From positions 4,062,501 to 4,126,500 of the forward strand of contig NZ_CP073078.1 in assembly GCF_018135625.1 (NCBI RefSeq): a stretch of DNA of 64,000 nt, given 5' to 3'. Of this stretch, positions 34,615 through 41,521 are shown one piece after another. The notes beneath the pieces were generated by a model, which was not told the origin of the DNA, made no database searches, and saw nothing but the letters and a program-made list of their open reading frames with translations. The position numbers and the translations under genes are program-made. The stretch's first letter is position 1; each line of letters begins with the position of its first letter. The stretch is from Phenylobacterium montanum (GTDB lineage Bacteria; Pseudomonadota; Alphaproteobacteria; Caulobacterales; Caulobacteraceae).

Positions 34615-35340
34615 ATGAGCAGAGTTGCTATGGTCACGGGTGGGACCCGCGGCATCGGACGGGCGATCGTCGAGCGGCTGAAGAACGACGGCTTCAAGGT
34701 CGCGGCCGGCTACGCCGGCAACGAGGAGGCCGCCAAGGGCTGTAGCGACGAGTTGGGCGTGATGATCGTCAAGGGCAATGTCGGCGACTTCGCCGACTGC
34801 AAGCGGGCGGTGGCCGAGGTCGAGGCCGAACTCGGACCCATCGACGTGCTGGTCAACAACGCCGGCATCACCCGCGACGCCATGTTGCACAAGATGACCT
34901 TCGAGCAGTGGAACGAGGTGATCTTCGTCAACCTGGCCTCGATCTTCAACATGAGCCGCCAGGTGATCGAGGGCATGCGCGAGCGCGGCTACGGCCGCAT
35001 CATCAATGTCTCTTCGATCAACGGCCAGAAGGGCCAGATGGGCCAGACCAACTATTCCGCCGCCAAGGCCGGAGTGATCGGTTTCTCCAAGGCCCTGGCC
35101 CAGGAGACGGCCTCCAAGGGCATCACGGTCAACACCGTGGCGCCCGGCTATATCGACACCGAAATGATGTCGACCATTCCCCAGCAAGTGCTGGACAGAA
35201 TCGTCGGCGGCATTCCGGTCGGGCGGCTGGGCAAGGCCGAGGAGATCGCGGCCTGCGTCGCCTTCCTGGCCCGCGAGGACGCCTCCTTCATCACCGGGGC
35301 CACCCTCACGGTCAACGGCGGCCAGTATATGGCCGGTTGA
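34615..35340 (+). CDS. phaB: acetoacetyl-CoA reductase
   Basis: NADPH-dependent short-chain dehydrogenase making (R)-3-hydroxybutyryl-CoA. Cofactor motif is GGTRGIGRAI near the N-terminus, then NNAGITRDAMLHKM. The catalytic Ser is in NVSSINGQKGQMGQ and Tyr/Lys in YSAAKAG; PGYIDTEM follows. 241 residues. It follows phaA by 37 bp, making a phaAB operon. Confidence 0.95.
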   Translation: MSRVAMVTGGTRGIGRAIVERLKNDGFKVAAGYAGNEEAAKGCSDELGVMIVKGNVGDFADCKRAVAEVEAELGPIDVLVNNAGITRDAMLHKMTFEQWNEVIFVNLASIFNMSRQVIEGMRERGYGRIINVSSINGQKGQMGQTNYSAAKAGVIGFSKALAQETASKGITVNTVAPGYIDTEMMSTIPQQVLDRIVGGIPVGRLGKAEEIAACVAFLAREDASFITGATLTVNGGQYMAG

Positions 35341-35366
35341 GCGTCTAAAAAGCGCCCTAGTCCGAG

Positions 35367-35385
35367 TGCATTCGCAAGGAATGCA
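35367..35385. promoter_or_regulatory. palindrome before secreted-protein gene
   Basis: TGCATTC-GCAAG-GAATGCA, a perfect 7-bp inverted repeat, overlaps the first candidate start codons of the next gene. It could be an operator, in which case translation starts further down. Confidence 0.3.
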
Positions 35386-36247
35386 TAGTCTAGTCCTGCC
35401 ACCGCCGAAGCAGGCGTCCGCGCGGCGCGGTCGCGGCTGTCGCGCGGACAGGGCTCGGACGGCGTGCAGCGTCGCCGAACGTCGTTCTTCGGGCGCGCGG
35501 CTCGTGGCCTATGCTTGGCTGATGCTTGGCCTGCTCTTCTGCGCCGATCCAGCGGCGGCCGGCGGGGTCAATCTGCACAGCATGCTCTTCGGCGGCCACG
35601 GCCAACCGCAGCAGCACCCGGACGCGCCGCCGGTGGGCCGCTACCAGCCGGAACGCGGCGAGGGCTTCGTGCTCGACCAGTCCGGCACCCCCACCCTGCT
35701 GCGTTTCGAGGGCAGTCCGGAGGTCTGGGTGCTGCGCGCCCAGCCAGGTCCGCGGGGCGACACCATCTATCGCAACGACATGGGCCAGCCGGTGCTGAGG
35801 GCGACCAAGCTCGGCGGCATGACCCTGTTCACCCTGGACAATCCGGACGGCTCGGCGGTGGCCTATGACGGCGAGGCCGGCTCCCTGCGCCTGCCTTCGA
35901 TCATGTCGGCCAGCGTGCTGTTCCAGCACATGTACCAAGCCAGCGTTCGCTCCAGCCACGCGGCCCAGCGGGTGATCCCGTTCATCTCCGTCGACGACGC
36001 CACGCCCGAGACCGCCAGCCTGATCGCCGATTCGGCCACCGTCACCGCCGAGGCCATCACTCGCGTCTCGCGCCTGGCCAACGGCCACGTCACCCTGACC
36101 CGCGTGGTCAAGGTGCTGCTGGCCAAGGGCCGCAAGCCCGACGCCCAGATCAATTCCGGCGGGGCCTTGACGGTGTTCTACACCCCGGAGGCGGGGGTCG
36201 AAGGCCGCCCCTCGTCGGAGCGGATCTTCCACATCATCGTCAAATAG
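35381..36247 (+). CDS. secreted hypothetical protein (DUF4908-like)
   Basis: Exported protein of unknown role. Drawn from the ATG at 35381, it is 288 residues. A clear signal peptide begins only near position 35504 (VAYAWLMLGLLFCADPAAAGG), so a GTG there may be the true start and the upstream 41 codons non-coding. The mature part is beta-rich (TPTLLRFEGSPEVWVLRA, GGMTLFTLDNPDGSAVAYDG) and ends GRPSSERIFHIIVK. From memory it resembles DUF4908 proteins of Caulobacterales; that is unchecked. It is convergent with the DUF885 gene. Confidence 0.7.
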   Translation: MHSLVLPPPKQASARRGRGCRADRARTACSVAERRSSGARLVAYAWLMLGLLFCADPAAAGGVNLHSMLFGGHGQPQQHPDAPPVGRYQPERGEGFVLDQSGTPTLLRFEGSPEVWVLRAQPGPRGDTIYRNDMGQPVLRATKLGGMTLFTLDNPDGSAVAYDGEAGSLRLPSIMSASVLFQHMYQASVRSSHAAQRVIPFISVDDATPETASLIADSATVTAEAITRVSRLANGHVTLTRVVKVLLAKGRKPDAQINSGGALTVFYTPEAGVEGRPSSERIFHIIVK

Positions 36248-36250
36248 GGC

Positions 36251-38077
36251 TCACCCGGCGATGTAGTCGTCGATCACCCGGGCCAGCACGGTCAGCGGCA
36301 CCGTGCCGGCGGTGACCACCACGTCGTTGAAGTCGCGCAGGTCGAAGCGAGCGCCCATGGCCTTCTTGGCCTTCTCGCGCAGGCGCACGATCTCGGTGTG
36401 GCCGACCTTGTAGCCGCAGGCCTGGCCGGGGCCGGAACAGTAGCGGTCGACCTCGCTGGTGATGGCGGCCTTTGAGCGACCGGTGGCGCCCACCATCCAC
36501 TCCACCGCCTGTTCGCGGGTCCAGCGCTCGGCGTGCAGCCCGGTGTCGACCACCAGGCGGCAGGCGCGGAACTTCTGCCCCTGCAGATAGCCCAGCCGGC
36601 CCAGCGGATCGTCGTCGTACAGACCGACCTCGTCGGCCAGTTGCTCGGCATAGAGCGCCCAGCCCTCCACATAGGCGTTGAAGCCCAGCATGGTGTTGAT
36701 CAGCGGCAGGGTGTGCCGCTCGGTGACGAAGGCCCCCTGCCAGACGTGGCCGGGAATCGTCTCGTGATAGGTCAGGGATGGCAGCGAGAAGCGCGGCCAG
36801 TTGGCCGTGTCATGCAGGTTTATGTAGTAGGTCGAGGGCCGCGAGCCGTCGAGCGCGCCGGGGTTCATGTAGCCCAGGCCCTGGCCCAGCTCGATATCCA
36901 CCGGCACCCGCTTGACCACCACGTCGGCCCTCAGGTGCATCCTGGACAGCTTCGGCATCAGCGGCCGTACGGCGGCGATGCGGCCGCTGAGATAGTCCAG
37001 AAGCTGGGCGCGCCCATCGTCGGTATTCGGGTAGAGGTTCTTGGGGTCCTTGCCGAGCGCGGCCATCCGCTGGCCCACCGTGCCCTGGTTCAGGCCCTGG
37101 GCGCGGAGCAGGGCGTCCATCCGGGCCTCGATCGCCTTGTTCTGCTCGATCCCCATCAGGTGAACCTCGTGGGGGGTGAGGGGCGTCGAGGTGCCCACCT
37201 TGAGGCACCAGGCGTAGTAGGCTTCGCCATCGGGCAGCCGCCAGACGCCGGCGTCATGGCCGGCCTTGGCCGCATTGGCGTCCAGGGCTGCGATCTGCCG
37301 GTCCAGCGCCGGGAACACCTTGTCCTCGACAAGCTTGGCGCAGCGTGTGGCGTAATCGGCCGAGAGCCCCTTGGCCGCCGCGCGCTTGGCCAGCGAGGCG
37401 ACCAGGCCCGTCTCGGCCGCGGGCGTGGCGCGATAACCCTTCATCTGGGTCAGGGTCGTGGCCAGGATGAAGTCCGGCGGGATCACGCCCAGGCCCGCGT
37501 CCTTCTTCACCCGCTCGGTCTGCTGGTCCAGCTGCGCGGCCATGGCCTCGACCCGGGTCAGATAGGCGTCGGCGTCGGCTGCCTCGTCGATCTTGTGCTG
37601 CGAATTGAGGAATTCCGGCACGCCGCTGAAGGCGCCGGTCTGCTGGCTGACCACATAGGGCGTTGCCGCCTCGCCCATGGCGGTGATCAGGGTGTTGTCG
37701 CCGTACTGGAACTTGGCCGCCGCCGCGCCCAGCTCGTTGGCGTAGACCACGGCGTCATAGTTGGTGGCGTCCGCGCCCTTCAGGGACGCCCGGTCGATCG
37801 CCTTCAGCTCCTTCAGGCGCGCCGCGCTGCGGGCGTTGGCCGCTTCCACTGCCGCCCAGCTGGCATCGTCCAATTTGCTCTTCAGCGCCGCATGCGGGCC
37901 CTTGTCGAGGCCGAGGGCTGTGGCGCCTTGCGGGCTCTCCTGCAGCAGTTCTTCCGCGTAGCCGTCGAACAGGACGCTCAGGGGGCTGGCGGCCCAACCC
38001 TGGCCGGGCTCCAAGCCCACGCCCAGCGCCAGGCCCGCGGCCCCGGTGGAAAGCAGGAAATCGCGGCGATTCAACAT
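36251..38077 (-). CDS. DUF885 family (zinc peptidase-like) exported protein
   Basis: Large secreted protein of 608 residues. The N-terminus MLNRRDFLLSTGAAGLALGVG is a twin-arginine-type signal. The C-terminal half has HETIPGH (within LTYHETIPGHVWQGAF), an HExxxGH-like zinc motif typical of DUF885, and NAYVEGWALYAEQLADEVGLY supplies the downstream glutamate region. It probably is a metallopeptidase acting in the periplasm; the substrate is unknown. The start at 38077 was chosen for the signal sequence. It is divergent from the ECF-associated operon. Confidence 0.88.
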   Translation of the reverse strand: MLNRRDFLLSTGAAGLALGVGLEPGQGWAASPLSVLFDGYAEELLQESPQGATALGLDKGPHAALKSKLDDASWAAVEAANARSAARLKELKAIDRASLKGADATNYDAVVYANELGAAAAKFQYGDNTLITAMGEAATPYVVSQQTGAFSGVPEFLNSQHKIDEAADADAYLTRVEAMAAQLDQQTERVKKDAGLGVIPPDFILATTLTQMKGYRATPAAETGLVASLAKRAAAKGLSADYATRCAKLVEDKVFPALDRQIAALDANAAKAGHDAGVWRLPDGEAYYAWCLKVGTSTPLTPHEVHLMGIEQNKAIEARMDALLRAQGLNQGTVGQRMAALGKDPKNLYPNTDDGRAQLLDYLSGRIAAVRPLMPKLSRMHLRADVVVKRVPVDIELGQGLGYMNPGALDGSRPSTYYINLHDTANWPRFSLPSLTYHETIPGHVWQGAFVTERHTLPLINTMLGFNAYVEGWALYAEQLADEVGLYDDDPLGRLGYLQGQKFRACRLVVDTGLHAERWTREQAVEWMVGATGRSKAAITSEVDRYCSGPGQACGYKVGHTEIVRLREKAKKAMGARFDLRDFNDVVVTAGTVPLTVLARVIDDYIAG

Positions 38078-38145
38078 GGAAAGACCCTGGCTACGCTCGA
38101 AACAGGGCCAAGGGGTAGGCCGGGATGGAAATTTCGGCAAGCGGG

Positions 38146-38170
38146 GGAATAAAATCGCGCCCCGCCCGTC
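38146..38170 (+). promoter_or_regulatory. candidate ECF sigma promoter
   Basis: GGAAT (inside GGGGGAATAAAA) and CGTC are separated by 16 bases, the layout of ECF promoters (GGAAC-N16/17-CGTT). It lies about 40 bp before the first gene of an operon that encodes its own ECF sigma and anti-sigma factors, suggesting autoregulation. Confidence 0.45.
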
Positions 38171-38208
38171 TGGAGAAGGGAGAACCCTTCCCAGACCCGC
38201 GAGGCGCC

Positions 38209-39162
38209 ATGTCCGACCCGTCCCTCAATCCCGAAGCCGAAGGGCAGGGCCTTGCCCGCCGCGGCCTCCTGAAGTGCATGGCCTGGGCCGGGACCGGCAT
38301 GGTCTGGTCCTTCAGCGGGGGGGTCGCCGCCTCCAGCCTTCTGGGCGCTGGCCCGGCCGTTGCGGCGCCGGCCGCCGGCCTTTCCTTCGTGCAGATCAGC
38401 GACAGCCACATAGGCTTCAGGAAGCCGGCCAATCCCGACCCCATGGCCACCCTGCGCGAGACTATCTCCAAGATCAAAGCCCTGCCGGTGCGGCCCGATT
38501 TCGTGCTGCACACCGGCGACATCACCCACCTGGCGACGCCGGACCAATTCGACACCGCCTATCAGGCCATTTCCGAAATCGGCCTGCCGATCCATTTCGT
38601 CCCCGGCGAGCACGACATTGTCGGCGGGACCGATCCCGGTCCCTATCGCGATAAATTCGCGCCCCAGTCCAAGGGGAACGGCTGGTACAGTTTCGACGCC
38701 GGCGGCGCGCACTTCATCGCACTGGTCAATGTGGTCACCCTGGGCGACCGCGGCATGGGGACCCTCGGCGCCGATCAGCTCGCCTGGCTGAAGGACGACG
38801 TGTCGGGGCTCTCGGCTTCGACCCCGATCGTGGTCTTCTCGCATTTCCCGATGTGGGCGCTTTTTCCCGACTGGGGCTGGGGCACGGCCGACTCCGCTGA
38901 GGCGCTCAACACCCTGTCCCGGTTCGGCTCGGTCACGGTGCTGAACGGCCACATCCACCAGGTGCAGCAGAAGGTCGAGGGCAAGGTCACCTTCCACACC
39001 GCCCGCTCGACCGCCTATCCCCAGCCCGCCCCCGGCGAAGGCGCGGGACCCGGCCCTCTGGTGGTGCCCCCTGAACAGCTTCACGGCGTCATCGGCCTGA
39101 CCGAGGTGCGGGTGCAGCCGGGTTCGGGCCCCCTGGCCATCGTCGATCAGTCGCTCGCCTAG
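38209..39162 (+). CDS. Tat-exported metallophosphoesterase
   Basis: Calcineurin-like phosphoesterase of 317 residues. An N-terminal twin-arginine signal (LARRGLLKCMAWAG, then a hydrophobic stretch to about residue 53) predicts folded export to the periplasm. Metal ligands appear in order: SDSH (64-67), HTGDITH (101-107), GEHD, VVFSHFPMW and NGHIHQ. The start MSDPSLNPEAEGQ was chosen because it puts the RR motif near the N-terminus. It is the first gene of an operon with cytochrome c, an ECF sigma factor and its anti-sigma. Substrate unknown. Confidence 0.88.
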   Translation: MSDPSLNPEAEGQGLARRGLLKCMAWAGTGMVWSFSGGVAASSLLGAGPAVAAPAAGLSFVQISDSHIGFRKPANPDPMATLRETISKIKALPVRPDFVLHTGDITHLATPDQFDTAYQAISEIGLPIHFVPGEHDIVGGTDPGPYRDKFAPQSKGNGWYSFDAGGAHFIALVNVVTLGDRGMGTLGADQLAWLKDDVSGLSASTPIVVFSHFPMWALFPDWGWGTADSAEALNTLSRFGSVTVLNGHIHQVQQKVEGKVTFHTARSTAYPQPAPGEGAGPGPLVVPPEQLHGVIGLTEVRVQPGSGPLAIVDQSLA

Positions 39163-39174
39163 AAGGTCCGTTCC

Positions 39175-39567
39175 ATGTTTGCTTTCCGCCTTCTCCCGCC
39201 CCTGGCGACGGGCTTCGCCGTGCTCGCCCTGGCCGGCGCAGCCGAGGCCAGCGACGCGTTCGCCGCCCTGCACGGCGATCCGGTTCACGGCAAGACGCTC
39301 TACCAGGCCTGTTCCGGCTGCCATTCGCTGGACGAGAACGACGTCGGCCCCAAGCACCGCGGCGTGGTGGGCCGGCACGCGGCGATCGTGCCCGGCTACA
39401 ACTATTCGCCGGCGCTGAAAGCCTCGGGCCTCACCTGGACCAAGGCCAATCTCGATCGCTGGCTGACCAATCCGCAAGGGCTGGTCCCCGGCGCCCGCAT
39501 GTTCTTTTCGGTGAAGGACCCTCAGTCCCGCGCCGACATCATCGCCTATCTCAGCGAGCAGCGTTAG
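39175..39567 (+). CDS. periplasmic class I cytochrome c
   Basis: Small soluble cytochrome c of 130 residues with a signal peptide (cleavage about residue 25, AEASDA). Heme motif CSGCH (46-50); axial Met in GARMFFS near residue 109. The fold resembles cytochrome c2/c-556-type domains (GKTLYQACSGCHSLDENDVGPKHRGVVGR). It lies 12 bp after the phosphoesterase, so the two are co-expressed; an electron-transfer role tied to oxidative stress is plausible but inferred. Confidence 0.92.
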   Translation: MFAFRLLPPLATGFAVLALAGAAEASDAFAALHGDPVHGKTLYQACSGCHSLDENDVGPKHRGVVGRHAAIVPGYNYSPALKASGLTWTKANLDRWLTNPQGLVPGARMFFSVKDPQSRADIIAYLSEQR

Positions 39568-39609
39568 CATGGGCCTCCCTTAGCCGACGCCGCCCGCCCA
39601 AGGACAAAG

Positions 39610-40173
39610 TTGAACCCGAGGCCGCCCACAAAGGACGAGACCGCGCGCTTTTCGGCCCTCGCCCTGCCGCACACCGACGCAGCCTACAACCTCGCCCTGC
39701 GCCTGACGCGGCAGGCCGAGGCGGCGGAGGACGTGACGCACGACGCCTTCGTCAGCGCGCTGGCGGGGTTTGCGGCCTATCGCGGCGGCGACGCGCGGGC
39801 CTGGATCCTGACCATCGTGCGGCGCAAGGCCTATGACTGGCTGCGGGCTAGGGCGCGGGTCGTGCCGCTGCACGGCGGCGCCGAGGGCGAGGAGGAGCTG
39901 GAGTTCGACATGGCCGACCCCGACCAGGAGAGCCCCGAACAGGCGCTGATCCGCAAGGGCGAGGCGGCCGGGGTGCATGCGGCGCTGGATTGCCTGCCGC
40001 CCCGCCTGCGCGAGGTCTTGGTGCTGCGCGAGATGGAGGAGCTGAGCTATCGCGAGATCGCCGAGGTCACCGACGCCCCGATCGGCTCGGTGATGTCGCG
40101 CCTGGCGCGGGCCCGCGGCCAGCTGGCCGAGGCCTGGCGGCGGCTGCAGGGGCAGAAGGAGGGCGCGGCATGA
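39610..40173 (+). CDS. ECF-family RNA polymerase sigma factor
   Basis: Sigma-70 factor with only regions 2 and 4, 187 residues. Region 2 spans about 20-85 (AYNLALRLTRQAEAAEDVTHDAFV, ARAWILTIVRRKAYDWLR), region 4 about 125-180 (PPRLREVLVLREMEELSYREIAEV, PIGSVMSRLARARGQL). It uses a TTG start at 39610 after AGGACAAAG. The stop overlaps the start of the anti-sigma gene. It probably drives its own operon from the GGAAT/CGTC promoter 1.4 kb upstream. Confidence 0.92.
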   Translation: MNPRPPTKDETARFSALALPHTDAAYNLALRLTRQAEAAEDVTHDAFVSALAGFAAYRGGDARAWILTIVRRKAYDWLRARARVVPLHGGAEGEEELEFDMADPDQESPEQALIRKGEAAGVHAALDCLPPRLREVLVLREMEELSYREIAEVTDAPIGSVMSRLARARGQLAEAWRRLQGQKEGAA

Positions 40174-40937
40174 GCGACTGCGGCCACGATCCCCTGATGA
40201 TCCAGGCCCTGGCGGACGGCGAGCTTGACGCGGTCCACGCCGCCGAGATCGAACGCCGCATCGGAGCCTGCCCCGACTGCGCCGCCCTGCACGCCGAGAT
40301 CCTGGCCCTGCGCGACGCCCTGGCCACGGACGGCATGCGGGTCGCCGCGCCGGACCGGCTGAAGCGGCGCATCGCCGAGAGCCTCGCGGCGGCTGCGCCG
40401 GCCGAGGCTATGCCGCGGATGACTCGCCGCCCTCGCCATTGGGCCTGGCTGGGCGCCGGCGCTGGTGTGGCGGCTGCCGCCTCGATTGGCCTGTTCGCCG
40501 TGGTGGGCGCCTTCCAAGAGGACGTGGCCCTGACCGCCGACCTGGTCGGCGGCCATGTGCGCTCGCTGCAGGCCTCGCACCTAGTGGACGTGGAAACCTC
40601 GGACCACCATGTGGTCAAGCCGTGGTTCGACGGCCGGCTGACCTTCTCTCCGCCGGTGATCGACCTGAAGGACCAGGGCTTCCCACTGGTCGGCGGGCGG
40701 CTGGACTATGTGGCCGGCCGGCCCGCGGCGGCGGTCGTCTATCGGCGCGGTCGCCACCTGATCAACCTGTTCGTCTGGCCGGACGCTTCGGCCGGGGGCC
40801 TGGAGCGTTCAACCGAAGCCGACGGCTATGCCGTACGCCGCTGGCGCGCCCACGGCATGGCCTTCGCTGCGGTTTCCGACGTCAATCCGGCCGACTTGGC
40901 GCTGTTCGAGACGGATCTGAAGGCCAGCGGCGGCTGA
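40170..40937 (+). CDS. membrane anti-sigma factor
   Basis: Partner of the overlapping ECF sigma gene (ATGA). The 255 residues hold a cytoplasmic anti-sigma domain (1-90), a membrane helix (WAWLGAGAGVAAAASIGLFA, about 92-115) and a periplasmic domain of about 135 residues. The zinc-finger motif of the family is altered: ERRIGACPDC has Cys34 and Cys37, but the usual His of HxxxCxxC is Arg30; His23 might substitute. The periplasmic part contains HHVVKPWFDGRLTFSPPV, a stretch I associate with anti-sigma proteins of redox-linked ECF systems. Confidence 0.85.
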   Translation: MSDCGHDPLMIQALADGELDAVHAAEIERRIGACPDCAALHAEILALRDALATDGMRVAAPDRLKRRIAESLAAAAPAEAMPRMTRRPRHWAWLGAGAGVAAAASIGLFAVVGAFQEDVALTADLVGGHVRSLQASHLVDVETSDHHVVKPWFDGRLTFSPPVIDLKDQGFPLVGGRLDYVAGRPAAAVVYRRGRHLINLFVWPDASAGGLERSTEADGYAVRRWRAHGMAFAAVSDVNPADLALFETDLKASGG

Positions 40938-40956
40938 GGGCGGCAGGCCCCTGTTT

Positions 40957-41067
40957 GCGTGGTTCGAGACGCTCGCTTTCGCGAGCCCTCACCATGACGA
41001 AGATGGGGGATTGCTAAGCCTGGTCATGGTGAGGAGCGACCCGCCAGGGTCGCGTCTCGAACCACGC
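40957..41067. repeat. large nested inverted repeat, family C
   Basis: Outer perfect 15-bp arms GCGTGGTTCGAGACG / CGTCTCGAACCACGC and inner 12-bp arms CCTCACCATGAC / GTCATGGTGAGG enclose a short unpaired centre. The element fills the gap between the anti-sigma gene and the convergent DUF4345 gene. Its sequence resembles repeats I remember as common between genes in Caulobacterales, so it is probably a REP-like family. Confidence 0.75.
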
Positions 41068-41083
41068 AGCGGCGGCTGAAATC

Positions 41084-41509
41084 CTAACGCCGCCGCAGCC
41101 ACAGCAGCATCAGCACCGGCGGCAGGGCCAGCTCTATGATCATCAGGCTGAGGAAGACCGGGTGCGGCGGCCCGACCCGCCACCAGGCGATCGCCCGGCC
41201 CACCCCACCGGCGAAGAACACGGCGGCCAACAGAGGCACGCGGTGGCGCTCGCGGCGCAGGTCGCGGGCGGTCATGACGGCGAATCCGCCATAGACCACC
41301 CAGAAGGGCGCGTAGAAGCGCAGCTCGCTGTCGGCGGTCGGGGTGAAGGGCTCGGTGAGCAGGGGCGGCGCGCGGCTGATTAAACCGAACAGGGTTTCGG
41401 CCGAATGGGCCGTTGGGGTCGGGCCCAGGAGGACGATCGACAGCCCGATCGCCACCGCTGCGACCCCCAACGCCATCAGAAGGCCGCTCAGAATCCGCAC
41501 GCCGGCCAT
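41084..41509 (-). CDS. DUF4345-type membrane protein
   Basis: Four-span inner-membrane protein of 141 residues. The N-terminal helix (VRILSGLLMALGVAAVAIGL) is followed by a short periplasmic loop, then DSELRFYAPFWVVYGGFAVMTARDL, RVPLLAAVFFAGGVGRAIAWW and a last helix ending LWLRRR. This arrangement matches DUF4345 proteins, whose role is unknown. It starts 12 bp after the TonB receptor stop, so it is probably transcribed with it. Confidence 0.78.
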   Translation of the reverse strand: MAGVRILSGLLMALGVAAVAIGLSIVLLGPTPTAHSAETLFGLISRAPPLLTEPFTPTADSELRFYAPFWVVYGGFAVMTARDLRRERHRVPLLAAVFFAGGVGRAIAWWRVGPPHPVFLSLMIIELALPPVLMLLWLRRR

Positions 41510-41521
41510 GGCCGATCTTCC

